NCBI RefSeq assembly: GCF_018127965.1
Contig: NZ_CP072349.1
Coordinates: forward strand, 996,001-1,060,000
Direction: 5' to 3'
DNA: 64,000 nucleotides
Origin: Prevotella melaninogenica
GTDB lineage: Bacteria; Bacteroidota; Bacteroidia; Bacteroidales; Bacteroidaceae
Part shown: positions 51,545-60,937 of the stretch, one piece after another
Layout of the letters: each line of letters begins with the position of its first letter
Numbering within the stretch: the first letter of the stretch is position 1
Notes under the pieces: model-generated
What the model saw: only the letters and a program-made list of their open reading frames with translations
Told to the model about the DNA's origin: nothing
The model's database searches: none
Program-made: the position numbers and the translations under genes

Positions 51545-51653
51545 TTTACCGATATTTACCGTTGTTTACCGATATATTGTAATTTACTTATCTGTGTACC
51601 CATAGTGATACCAGTTGTGATACCATTGCAGTTCATAAATATGTGTGATACCA
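51545..51653. repeat. Short tandem repeats downstream of tRNA-Lys
   Basis: TTTACCGATA, TTTACCGTTG, TTTACCGATA are three contiguous 10-bp units (51545-51574). GTGATACCA then occurs at 51605, 51617 and 51645. The rest of 51396-51818 shows only the promoter region of the next gene. Confidence 0.6.
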
Positions 51654-51818
51654 ACAACAATAGTTCTCATATTAGTACTTTTATATAATTTCCCTTCAGA
51701 AAACATTATCTTATCTGTTACATTTGTTTTTAATAAAATATTTTAAAAAAACAATTAAAAAATTTGTTTGAATCTATCTTTTTTATATATTTGCAACATC
51801 TAACCAATTAAACAATAT

Positions 51819-53005
51819 ATGAAAAAACTATTATTTTTGTGCTGTTTGCACTATCATCGCAAGCTATCTTTGCACAAGAGGCTATACAGAAGGTAACAAA
51901 TATGCCACGCAGCTCTGACATACTAGTCAAGCAACAAGTTGTATATATGAATCCAGGTAAAAGTGGGAAGGATATTCTTTGGGATTTTAGCGGATTAAGG
52001 TTTATTAATCAGTCCTATTCTGTATGTTATAATTCGTTCCCTAACAATCCTCAAATAATAGCTGGTACAGAGCATCAAACACGCTATTATTATGTCCTTA
52101 GTAATGACTCACTCCTTGTAACAGGCTATGAGAACCCAACTACTATTATGAAATATGATCAGCCAAAATTATTTCTTCGTTTCCCAATGTTATACGGAGA
52201 TAGTATAAACTGTTTTTTTAATGGTAAAGGAAGATATTGCGAAAATTTGGATATCACATCTTATGGTTCATCTTTTACCATCGCGGATGCCATAGGAAGG
52301 ATGATATTACCAAACGGTGACACATTACAGCATGTTGTGAGAATTCATTGTAAGGAAATTCTATCAGACAAGTCAAAGGCATTAGGTAGTCCTATTAGCT
52401 CACATGATTCGGTAGATTCCGTTTTCAACTCTTTCTGTAAGTTTCCTTCTGTTAGAGCAGATAGTGATATCTTGTCAATAGATAGCTACAAATGGTATGC
52501 CTCAGGCTATCGCTATCCTATCTTAGAAACCATATCAACGAGTAACATACATGGGAATAGTATCACACCTTGTTTTTCAACTGCATTTTATTATCCTCCA
52601 GAGTTCCACAATTATTTGACTAATGACGAACCAAACAGGAAGATTTTAGATAATCTAAAGAGAGAGAAAGGCTTTTTGCAGACACACGGTAAGGATGGTA
52701 TTAATATTGGTATAGAAGAAAGTTTTTTCCGATACAGATGTTATCCAAATCCTGTTTTGAATTTGCTCACCTTAAACTTTTTCCTTAAATGCGATGCAGT
52801 ATTCTCATATAATCTTTATGACATGCAGGGAAAACTATATCAACATACAGATCCTCACCAACTTATTAACAATTCATATAGTTTGAATATAGATATGAGT
52901 AACTGTCTCTCTGGACTATACATACTAGAGATAAGAATAAATGACAAGTTATATTCTGAAAAAATTATAAAAAATAAGTTTTATCATTCTTTGATTAATT
53001 TCTAA
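51819..53005 (+). CDS. Secreted protein with T9SS type A sorting domain (frameshifted in the signal peptide)
   Basis: Start ATG at 51819 encodes MKKLLF; one more T in the T5 run at 51834-51838 joins it to VLFALSSQAIFAQEA, a normal signal peptide, and gives 395 aa. The body is not recognised. The C-terminal about 85 residues are a type IX secretion sorting domain: RCYPNPVLNLLTLNF, YNLYDMQGKLYQ, then SLNIDMSNCLSGLYILEI and YSEKIIKN. It should be exported through the outer membrane and anchored or released. A TATATTTG box lies about 30 bp before the start. Confidence 0.82.
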
Positions 53006-53011
53006 TGCATT

Positions 53012-54604
53012 GTAACTATTTAGCGGTATTGTTCAGTCTGTATTCTCTCCTCTAAAATCTTCGTATAAAGGCTATAAAGATGTTTTTCTTGCGTATTTCA
53101 GTTTTTCTTTGTACCTTTATACCTATGAAAGAGCAGGTTACGGATATATCAAAAGTATTACAAGGCATGACGGAAGAGATGCGATTATTGCGTGCAACTG
53201 TTAATCAGCAGTATGCCGAGATTATTAAATTGAACCGTAACATAAATGCTCTGAACCTTGAAATTCGCAAGAAAGATACGGAACTTATAAACTTACAGGA
53301 ACGCTTGGCTAAGTATGAAAATCCTGACAAAAACTCTAATAACAGTAGCACTCCGCCAAGCAAGGAGCGTATAAAGGATGAGGTTATCAGAAGAACGCGA
53401 AGCCTCCGTAAGCCAAGTGGTAAGAAGCCGGGAGGACAAAAGGGACATGATGGACACAAGCTGCCTTGCTCTTCCATACCTGACGAGATAATTGATGAGG
53501 TACCCAACTATTGTACTCGTTGCGGAGAATCTTTATCAGATACAGAACGTGTGCTTGATTATGTGACGCAGGTTATTTCCATTCCAGAGTTGAAGCCCGT
53601 AATCAGGGAAATCCGACACTATGTGATGGTATGCAAGAACTGTGGTGAACGTATTCGGACAGCACCGAGACGGCGGTCAAACAACGTGGTATATGATTCA
53701 AGCGTAAAGACCTTAGTGGTTTATCTGAGTGTCGTGCAATTTCTTCCTTACGGTCGTATAGCAAGTTTTTTGCGTGAGGTATTTGGACTCACTCCAAGCG
53801 AAGGTTCACTGGTGAACTGGGTAAATGAGGCAAAGAGAAATGCGCAACCTGTGATTGATAAAATTAAAGAATATATCAAGTCATCAGCAGTTGTTGGTTT
53901 CGATGAGAGCGGCTTGTACTGTAACAAAAGACTCGACTGGGCATGGATTGCACAGACTGTTTATTACACATTGCTTTTCCGTGCTAATGGAAGAGGGTCG
54001 AAGGTATTAGCAGACAATTTGGCGATAGCCTGGAACGAATGACTGCCGTTACTGACTGCCATAGCGCATACTTTGCACTCCATTTTCTCAATCACCAGGT
54101 TTGTCTTGCACACTTACTCCGCGAACTGCAATATCTCTCAGAGTTGAACATTGAGCAAGAATGGTCTGGGAAAGTAACCAATCTGTTCCGTGAAGCCATT
54201 CACGAGCGGAATACCAATCCGAACGACGTTATAAACAAGGTATCATGGATTGAACGTTTAGACAATCTGCTCAAACAGAATATAGAGGAGCTTGGTAAAA
54301 AGTTTATTACGTTCAGAAAAGGCTTGGTCAAATGCAGAGATTACATTTTCAATTTCCTCGAAAATCCGATGATACCATTTGACAATAATGGAAGCGAACG
54401 TGGAATACGCAAGCTAAAAATCAAACTGAAGAACTCCTGTGCTTTCCGTTCAGAGTTCGGAGCAGACGCTTTCCTTGAACTTCATTCGATTGTAGAAACA
54501 GCTAAGAAGCACGACAAAACTCCATATAATGCGATTCAAGCCTTATTTAAGGTTTGATAAATTGATATGCACTATATATATATCGGGTATCGCTGAATAG
54601 TTGC
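53012..54604 (+). mobile_element. IS66-family insertion sequence
   Basis: About 1.59 kb. Imperfect inverted ends GTAACTATTTAGCGGTA (from 53012) and TATCGCTGAATAGTTGC (to 54604). It contains one transposase gene and no separate tnpA/tnpB helper genes. No 8-bp target duplication is visible at these ends. It begins seven bases after the stop of the T9SS gene. Confidence 0.8.
53125..54557 (+). CDS. IS66 family transposase (frameshifted)
   Basis: The ATG at 53125 (MKEQVTDISKVLQG) is preferred over the in-frame start at 53080. Order: N-terminal leucine-zipper coiled coil (about 5-80), the GGQKGHDGHKL linker, a zinc finger (CTRCGESL..VCKNCGER), and the DDE catalytic core (VVGFDESGLYCNKRLDWAWI; later CLAHLLRELQYL; NNGSERGIRKLKIKLK). 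The frame breaks at TTT 54018-54020; a fourth T restores LADNFGDSLERMTAVTDCHS and 477 aa. Confidence 0.85.
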
Positions 54605-54633
54605 TGGCTTATAAAGCAAAACATGATTCTGCT

Positions 54634-54945
54634 ATGTTAAATAGTATTTTGTATTTATCATGCGTACTTATGTTTGTTCTTCTTCCGATAGCAGGTGTCG
54701 TACTCGAGATAGCACGGAAAAGTTGTAGAATTAACACCGCGTTTTTTATTTTATATTTCATTTCAATCTTAGGTTTTGTTACAATGAAATATGGAAATAA
54801 GAAGATGGTAGAGTGTTTGTATAAGAAATATTCCCAGCTTAAATTTAATAGGATAAATCCCAACTTATTGCTTCTTCTTAATACTACCGATATGCATTAT
54901 ATTGGGGATGTCTATCTATATCATAATATTAAAATACTTTGTTGA
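54634..54945 (+). CDS. Hypothetical small membrane protein, possibly truncated by IS66
   Basis: 103 aa from the ATG at 54634. Two hydrophobic helices (about 4-27 and 37-55), then a Lys/Asn/Tyr-rich tail ending HNIKILC. The frame is open back into the IS66 right end, so the original gene may have been longer and lost its 5' part. No family recognised. Confidence 0.35.
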   Translation: MLNSILYLSCVLMFVLLPIAGVVLEIARKSCRINTAFFILYFISILGFVTMKYGNKKMVECLYKKYSQLKFNRINPNLLLLLNTTDMHYIGDVYLYHNIKILC

Positions 54946-55090
54946 CATTGACAAAATTTATATTCGCGCAAGATAAGACTCTTACAAAGTGATATCCACC
55001 TTCTTTATACTAATACAATAGAAGTTGAACTGGATTACCTAATTACTCAAGCGCGATTTCAAATTTGATGATACAATACAAAGACTAAAA

Positions 55091-55167
55091 CACCAATCGT
55101 GTTAGTACTGAACACCATTAGTGTTTACGCACAGCACCATTGGTGCTCACGTATAGCACAACTATTC
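55091..55167. repeat. 22-bp-phased palindrome array, copy e (4 units)
   Basis: CACCAATCGTG (55091), CACCATTAGTG (55113), CACCATTGGTG (55135) and the degenerate CACAACTATTC (55157), all exactly 22 bp apart. It lies downstream of the nucleotidyltransferase-like gene. Confidence 0.82.
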
Positions 55168-55217
55168 AGCCTTATATTTTCAATCGGAAAGAGTTCTATT
55201 CTATATTAATAAAGCGC

Positions 55218-56345
55218 TTATTTCGAACTTCGACGCAGTTGGCGACGCAAATATGCCTTGTATATCATGTGCCACCACCTTGAGATAGGACGCCCCCATA
55301 CGGTTTCAGATGGAAAGTCTATCGCAAAATGAAGATTTCGATATATTTCTAAGAAATATTGGGAATAAACAGATTTACCAGCAAATGAATAACGATGATC
55401 ATGAAAGCCAAAATTACCTGCCATCAATATTTCAGAAACAAGCATCTTACCTATTCTATCATTAGGCTCCAATAGTAAATACTTGTCAGGTAAACCGAAT
55501 ATCTCCTTCATTACATACATTACAGCTGCAGTGAATTTGTACATCCCGACCTCTTTAAGTACATGAAGAGTTTCTTTACGCTCCTTCTCGCTAAAGCCAC
55601 GTAGCAACAAATAATAATAATCTATCATTTGTCTTAAACCAATACCCTCAAAAAAGAAATGGTGCATCAAGTGAGTCAACTGAAAGACACGATTAAAATC
55701 ATCTGTCACAGTATAAATCTTTCCTAAACCATCTGGTAACTCTGTTAGATGCTTAAACTGATTTTCTTTACATTGTTCAAAGTATCGACGTAACTTATAT
55801 TCATGCCACAAATTCCCCATAAATGAAGGGAAAAAGTGAACTTCTACTGGCGTTTTAAAATAACTAAGTTCAATGTGATGATATCCAATTTCTCCTTTAC
55901 TATCTAACTCACGAGAAATACGTATAATATCTAACGTTTTTGCATCAGTCCATAGGTCTATGTCACCTGATGTACGCATATATGGATCAGGATACATCAA
56001 TGCATTAGTTTGCCCTTTTAAAACACAACTACGTACCCCATACTTTTCACGCAGTAATGTCGTAAGTGCATCTGCATCTTTATAAGTTTGTTTATTAGCT
56101 TGCTCTATATAAGAGTAAGCACCATACCACTTAAATATTTGCTCCTTATTAGGACGATATGGAGATTCTGACAACTTCTTTATACCATGAAATAAGACGC
56201 CAAGAATAGCTTGTTTTTTACCAAACTTATAGAGTGCGTCCCAATCCATCACTGCTAAATTAGCAGGTACCTTAGCATCCTCCTTTAAGCAAAAACGCAG
56301 AAACTCAAAGAAAAGGACAGAAGAATCTTCTTTGTTATATTCCAT
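55218..56345 (-). CDS. Nucleotidyltransferase-like protein (NTP_transf_5 type)
   Basis: 375 aa. The central motif VLKGQTNALMYP..MRTSGDIDLW is the G-S/T-x9-DxD pattern of the uncharacterised nucleotidyltransferase family found beside polysaccharide genes in Bacteroidota. PVEVHF supplies a further acidic residue. Flanking parts are helical. It is encoded 36 bp after the CapD-like gene on the same strand, so a role in surface glycan synthesis is likely but unproven. Confidence 0.8.
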   Translation of the reverse strand: MEYNKEDSSVLFFEFLRFCLKEDAKVPANLAVMDWDALYKFGKKQAILGVLFHGIKKLSESPYRPNKEQIFKWYGAYSYIEQANKQTYKDADALTTLLREKYGVRSCVLKGQTNALMYPDPYMRTSGDIDLWTDAKTLDIIRISRELDSKGEIGYHHIELSYFKTPVEVHFFPSFMGNLWHEYKLRRYFEQCKENQFKHLTELPDGLGKIYTVTDDFNRVFQLTHLMHHFFFEGIGLRQMIDYYYLLLRGFSEKERKETLHVLKEVGMYKFTAAVMYVMKEIFGLPDKYLLLEPNDRIGKMLVSEILMAGNFGFHDHRYSFAGKSVYSQYFLEIYRNLHFAIDFPSETVWGRPISRWWHMIYKAYLRRQLRRSSK

Positions 56346-56381
56346 TAAGTGTAATTAAAAATCCACTACTCGACCAATGAA

Positions 56382-58298
56382 TTATTTATCGAGTACAGAG
56401 TATTTACTATTATTACTTACATACTCTGGTACAATTTCTTTCATTTTTTCAACAATAGCCATATCATCGTAGGTGTGACTCAAAGCTATAAGTGATTCTA
56501 TCTGCTTGTTTACCTCATTAAAATCGTACTCACGTACCTCTGCAATACGAATCTTCTCGTGGAAACTTGGAAGTGTATTTTCAGTTGTACTTAAGACCTC
56601 TTCATACAGCTTCTCGCCAGCACGCAAACCTGTATATTTAATTTCAATATTCTTAGCACCGGAAAGCTTTATCATTCGTTTAGCAAGATCAGCTATTCTA
56701 ACAGGTTTACCCATATCGAACACGAAAATTTCTCCACCACCTCCATGTGTACCAGCTTCAAGTACCAATTTACATGCTTCTGGAATCAACATGAAGAAAC
56801 GAATGATGTTAGGATCTGTAACAGTAACTGGTCCTCCAGCCTTTATTTGCTTTTCAAACAAAGGAATAACAGAACCATTTGAACCTAATACATTACCAAA
56901 ACGGGTGGTAACAAATTGTGTAGTAGATTTACCATTTGCCTGCTCATTAATCATTTTGTTAAGGCTCTGACAGTATATCTCACAAATACGCTTTGAGCAG
57001 CCCATTACATTTGTTGGGTTTACAGCTTTATCTGTTGAAACCATAACAAATTTCTTAACACCATACTTAACACTAAGGTCTGCAATGATTTTTGTTCCCC
57101 AAACGTTATTTTGTATACTTTCAGACGGATTATTTTCCATCATCGGTACATGCTTATACGCAGCTGCGTGGAATACATAATCAGGCTTATAAGTTTGGAA
57201 AATCTTCTCCATTCTTTCCTGATTAGAGATGCTTGCAACAATAGTATGCGCCTTAATATCAGGCCATTCAAATTGCATCATCAAGCGAATGTTATGTTGA
57301 GGTGTTTCTGCCTGATCAATAAGGATTAGCTCTGCAGGTTTATAGACAGCAATCTGACGTACCATCTCAGAACCAATACTACCAGCAGAACCAGTAATCA
57401 TAATCTTCTTATTACGTAAAAGATTACCAATGGAATCCATGTCAACATTAATTTGATCACGTGGAAGCAAGTCTTCAATACTAATCTCCTTAAGTTGAAC
57501 CTTTGTATAATCATCATTCTGAGTCCATTCTTTCTCCGCTGAACTCATAAAGATTTGTACACCAAGACTTAAAAGTATATCCTGTAACTTTGCATCATTA
57601 CGGAAACGCTCATTCTGCAGTGGAGAGACTAAAACAGCCTTTATTCTCAATGCTTTGATATGTTCAGCAAGGTTATCATCTACAAGAAAAATCTTCTCTC
57701 CCATGAGCATTCTACCATTAATAGATGGATCATGAGCAATAAATCCTTTCAAAAGGAACTTACGTGGTTTGTCACTTCTAATACTTTTTGCCAAGCCAAC
57801 ACCACCATCCTTTACACCATAAATGAGGGTTCTAATACCTTTATCTGTATTAAACAAGACGTCATAAAGAGACTTTGTTAATATGCGAAAAGCCATCATA
57901 CCTATGGTTGCGACAAGATACATAGCTGCAATCTGTCTTCCTTGAAGACGGACAAACTCAAGGTCCCAATGATAGACAAAATAATGCATCACCTCTGCAA
58001 TAACAAGAGAAAGGAACATTGCCAACACCACTCGTTGTAAATCAACAAAGGATGAGTAACGAATAATTCCTGAATATGTACGGAAAAATCTAAAACCAAT
58101 AAGGTTAAAGATCATGTACATAAAGATTGTTTTGGATAATAAAACGATGTGCTGAGGCGACACTGTCCAATGACGATATAGCCAAAGAACTAAAATGTCA
58201 GAAAGACAACAGATAATAATGTCTATAGCCAATATGACCCAATATGGTAGTGCATTCTTCGAAAGATACCAGTTTAACAGCTTGTCAAATACTTTCAT
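56382..58298 (-). CDS. Membrane-bound nucleotide-sugar 4,6-dehydratase (CapD/WbpM/PglF type)
   Basis: 638 aa from the ATG at 58298 (MKVFDKLLNWYLSKNALPYW), the usual start for this family. Four N-terminal helices (to about 150), a CoA-binding-like domain, then an extended SDR domain: ITGSAGSIGSEMVRQI, AAYKHVPMMENNP, and STDKAVNPTNVMGCSKR with the Met/Lys catalytic set instead of YxxxK. It probably converts UDP-GlcNAc to a 4-keto-6-deoxy sugar for capsule, O-antigen or protein glycosylation. A longer frame from a TTG at 58388 starts inside the promoter box and is rejected. Confidence 0.92.
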   Translation of the reverse strand: MKVFDKLLNWYLSKNALPYWVILAIDIIICCLSDILVLWLYRHWTVSPQHIVLLSKTIFMYMIFNLIGFRFFRTYSGIIRYSSFVDLQRVVLAMFLSLVIAEVMHYFVYHWDLEFVRLQGRQIAAMYLVATIGMMAFRILTKSLYDVLFNTDKGIRTLIYGVKDGGVGLAKSIRSDKPRKFLLKGFIAHDPSINGRMLMGEKIFLVDDNLAEHIKALRIKAVLVSPLQNERFRNDAKLQDILLSLGVQIFMSSAEKEWTQNDDYTKVQLKEISIEDLLPRDQINVDMDSIGNLLRNKKIMITGSAGSIGSEMVRQIAVYKPAELILIDQAETPQHNIRLMMQFEWPDIKAHTIVASISNQERMEKIFQTYKPDYVFHAAAYKHVPMMENNPSESIQNNVWGTKIIADLSVKYGVKKFVMVSTDKAVNPTNVMGCSKRICEIYCQSLNKMINEQANGKSTTQFVTTRFGNVLGSNGSVIPLFEKQIKAGGPVTVTDPNIIRFFMLIPEACKLVLEAGTHGGGGEIFVFDMGKPVRIADLAKRMIKLSGAKNIEIKYTGLRAGEKLYEEVLSTTENTLPSFHEKIRIAEVREYDFNEVNKQIESLIALSHTYDDMAIVEKMKEIVPEYVSNNSKYSVLDK

Positions 58299-58385
58299 AA
58301 TCACTTTAAATAGTTTACAGCTAATTGCCATTATAAATAATGAACTTCTATCGTTTTCTCTTAGTAGGAAATTAATTTTATGATG

Positions 58386-58393
58386 CAAATATA
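58386..58393 (-). promoter_or_regulatory. -7 box of the CapD-like gene
   Basis: Minus-strand TATATTTG; the transcript would start near 58379, giving a leader of about 80 nt before the ATG at 58298. Confidence 0.6.
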
Positions 58394-58464
58394 CTCAAAA
58401 AATATTAAATGATATACATCAATCTACCAATATTTGATTTAATAAATCTAAAAAACTAATTGTA

Positions 58465-59847
58465 TCATTTTATATCCATCTGAATATGATAAAGTCCTGC
58501 ATAAAGGTTTGACTGATGAGTGAAGGTGACAATAACTTCACGCTCACCATAATCCATAGGCTTCATCTTTGGCTCAAGAATAAAATTTCCATCTGTTGAC
58601 TTATAGTCTATACCTCCAAGAGTTTTATAACCAGCATTGATAGCTTCTTGGGCGATGAGATACATTTCTTCTTCTGACCAAGTGAAAATATTAATACGAT
58701 CTATAAGAAGATTATTCCCAGTAATTGTGCCGAAGAAGCCTATTTGCCTTGGCTTACTACCTGTAACTTTATCCTTACTATTCTGTACATCATAAGTCAT
58801 ATTATGGTGAAAAACAACTTCCTTCTGAGCTCCAAATCCATCAATTATTTGTGAAGAATTTAACTGAAAATTATGACTAATGCTTGTTAGTACGTCTATA
58901 CTCTTTGCTCTTTCATTTTCTTTGCTAAGCAAACTATGAAGATAAGTAAAATTAAACCATCCTTTCTGTGGTATTATACCAACTGAAGACATCTTATCAC
59001 TAATAGTTCCAGCTTTTTCATTTGGAGTATCTGGAAACTTTATATTAGCAAGATACTTATCCTCCTTTGATGTTTGACTGGATGCAACCTCTTTCACCTT
59101 ATTAATAGAATTAGTACGTCCCTTCTTTGCCAAATCATTATGTGCGGGCTGAGGTTCTTTAGATTCAGTTGTAGGATTACTATTTAATTTCTTTGTAGCT
59201 TTAACCTCAACCTTTTGCTCTTTATTTCCTCTTGCTTTATAAATGCTTTTTGATTGTGCCATTATTAACGCCTCATCATGGCGATATCGTTCACAGAATT
59301 CATCTTCATTAGTGTTTTTATCAATGTAATGATCCTTTCCACCTTTAATCTCATTGACTTTAGAACCATTGCGCCAGATAGTAGTAAATTCTAACCGACC
59401 ATTCTCCGTATAAGTATAACAAGGACCGTCAAGTAATCCATTGCGATATGATAACTTCATTCCAATGTTACCACTCGGAAAGAATGACAAAGCACGACCA
59501 TTTGCTTTACCATTCTTATATTGTAACACAGACTCTACTCTACCCGACTTATGGAAAGTTCTACACACGCCATTTAAGACTGTGTTTCTATCATTTTGTC
59601 TGTTTATACTTATATAATGTTTCTCTGCTTGAAGTTGTCCTGTAATATAATAATCATAAAACATTTTGTGCCCTTTATCATCAATAGCCAAAACTCTATA
59701 GTAAGCAGCTTTATCAGCACTGCTAACTCCTTTCCACTGACTATCATAGAAAAAAGCACCATGAGGAATATAACTACGCGCTACACGTTGAGCTATAGCA
59801 ACTGTAAATAAAGTACTTACAAGTAAGACAAAGTACAAACGTTTCAT
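58465..59847 (-). CDS. Secreted MORN-repeat protein
   Basis: 460 aa from the ATG at 59847 (MKRLYFVLLVSTLFTVAIAQ is a good signal peptide); a longer frame from 59892 runs through the promoter and is unlikely. Residues about 75-165 hold MORN-like units (NGKANGRALSFFPSGN, YRNGLLDGPCYTYTENGRLE). Then comes a Lys/Glu/Ser/Thr-rich linker (about 185-270) and a C-terminal domain of about 190 residues (GWFNFTYLHSLLSKENERA.. to ..YAGLYHIQMDIK) that I do not recognise. Confidence 0.75.
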   Translation of the reverse strand: MKRLYFVLLVSTLFTVAIAQRVARSYIPHGAFFYDSQWKGVSSADKAAYYRVLAIDDKGHKMFYDYYITGQLQAEKHYISINRQNDRNTVLNGVCRTFHKSGRVESVLQYKNGKANGRALSFFPSGNIGMKLSYRNGLLDGPCYTYTENGRLEFTTIWRNGSKVNEIKGGKDHYIDKNTNEDEFCERYRHDEALIMAQSKSIYKARGNKEQKVEVKATKKLNSNPTTESKEPQPAHNDLAKKGRTNSINKVKEVASSQTSKEDKYLANIKFPDTPNEKAGTISDKMSSVGIIPQKGWFNFTYLHSLLSKENERAKSIDVLTSISHNFQLNSSQIIDGFGAQKEVVFHHNMTYDVQNSKDKVTGSKPRQIGFFGTITGNNLLIDRINIFTWSEEEMYLIAQEAINAGYKTLGGIDYKSTDGNFILEPKMKPMDYGEREVIVTFTHQSNLYAGLYHIQMDIK

Positions 59848-59869
59848 ATATAAATCTCTAATTCTTTTG

Positions 59870-59877
59870 CAAATATA
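59870..59877 (-). promoter_or_regulatory. -7 box of the MORN-protein gene
   Basis: Minus-strand TATATTTG 23 bp before the ATG at 59847; it decides that start. Confidence 0.55.
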
Positions 59878-59951
59878 CACCAACCAATACAAAAAAAGAA
59901 TTTTCTTCTGTTTTTTTCTTTAAATATCGGGCATATTTCAAAACAAAGTAT

Positions 59952-59959
59952 TATCTTTG
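59952..59959 (+). promoter_or_regulatory. -7 box of the ptb-buk operon
   Basis: TATCTTTG 36 bp before the ATG at 59996. A TTG inside it would start a longer ORF that is not real. Confidence 0.6.
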
Positions 59960-59995
59960 TCACAATATAAAACTGTAACTGAAAATCGATTAACT

Positions 59996-60907
59996 ATGCC
60001 TGGAGAAAGAAAGACTATCAATGACTTTAAGTTGCTCATTCATCTTCTTAAAGAAAGGAAGATTTGTAAACGAACAGTAGTTGTTTGGCCCGAAGAAAGC
60101 CATACACAAGAAGCTGTGTGTAAAGCTGTACACGATGGTTTCATAGAGCCCATATTAGTATGCTCTAAACAAACTATGGAAGACTATGCCAAGAAGAATG
60201 CTTTTCAATGTATTATTGCAGAATCACCAGAGGATGCAGCACGCAAAGCTGTTGAATTAGTTAGAAGAGGTGAAGCTGACATTGTAATGAAAGGCTTTCT
60301 TAATACAGACGTCCTTCTACGTGCTATACTTGATAAAGAAGTTGGAATTTTACCGAAAGATACTGTATTAACACATATAACCGTAGCAAAGTTACCCGAG
60401 TATCCGAAATTACTTTTCTTTACTGATGCAGCTGTTATTCCTGCTCCAAATGACAAACAGCGAAGAGCGCAAATACAATATATTGTAGACTTCTGTCATG
60501 CCTTTGAAATAGAATGTCCTAAAATTGCTCTTATCCATTGTTCTGAGAAAGTGGACGAACGTCATTTCCCATATACAGTTTCATACAGAGCACTAAAAGC
60601 AGAAGCTGAAACTGGTGCCTTTGGTAAATGTACAATAGATGGACCATTAGATTTGATAACTTCTTGTTCAGTCGAAGCAATGAAAATCAAACAAATAAAC
60701 TCTCCCATCAATGGAGAAGCTGATGCATTAATTTTCCCAGACATTGAGGCTGGTAATTTGTTTTATAAAACCGTTACCCTTTTCTGTCATGCAGAAACAG
60801 CAGCTATTCTTCAAGGTACCATGGCACCAGTAGTGCTCCCAAGTCGTGGCGATACAATTGAATCTAAGTACTATAGTCTTGCACTTGCAAGTCTTATCTC
60901 CAGATAG
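59996..60907 (+). CDS. ptb: Phosphate butyryltransferase (phosphate acyltransferase)
   Basis: 303 aa cytoplasmic enzyme that turns an acyl-CoA (butyryl-, possibly branched-chain or acetyl-CoA) plus phosphate into acyl phosphate. It shows the PTA_PTB fold segments VVVWPEESHTQEAVCKAV, EADIVMKGFLNTDVLLRAIL, FFTDAAVIPAPNDKQR and DALIFPDIEAGNLFYK. The next gene, a butyrate kinase, makes the assignment to Ptb rather than Pta firm. Confidence 0.9.
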   Translation: MPGERKTINDFKLLIHLLKERKICKRTVVVWPEESHTQEAVCKAVHDGFIEPILVCSKQTMEDYAKKNAFQCIIAESPEDAARKAVELVRRGEADIVMKGFLNTDVLLRAILDKEVGILPKDTVLTHITVAKLPEYPKLLFFTDAAVIPAPNDKQRRAQIQYIVDFCHAFEIECPKIALIHCSEKVDERHFPYTVSYRALKAEAETGAFGKCTIDGPLDLITSCSVEAMKIKQINSPINGEADALIFPDIEAGNLFYKTVTLFCHAETAAILQGTMAPVVLPSRGDTIESKYYSLALASLISR

Positions 60908-60937
60908 TATATATATAAGGTATATAAAGAAAACATT

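Noticed and set aside
51323..51818. Integrated element in tRNA-Lys
   Set aside because: No integrase gene and no second copy of the tRNA 3' end were found in the window.
53125..54557. Programmed frameshift in the IS66 transposase
   Set aside because: The break is a simple T-run shortfall like those in eight ordinary genes, and lies in the catalytic domain where IS66 transposases are normally continuous.
53012..54604. 8-bp target duplication of IS66
   Set aside because: The bases next to the two ends (AATGCATT and TGGCTTAT) do not match.
58299..58388. Longer start (TTG) for the CapD-like protein
   Set aside because: The TTG lies inside the TATATTTG promoter box, so it cannot be in the transcript; the family start MKVFDKLLN at 58298 fits.
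59957..59995. TTG-started extension of Ptb
   Set aside because: The TTG is part of the TATCTTTG box; the ATG at 59996 gives the normal N-terminus.
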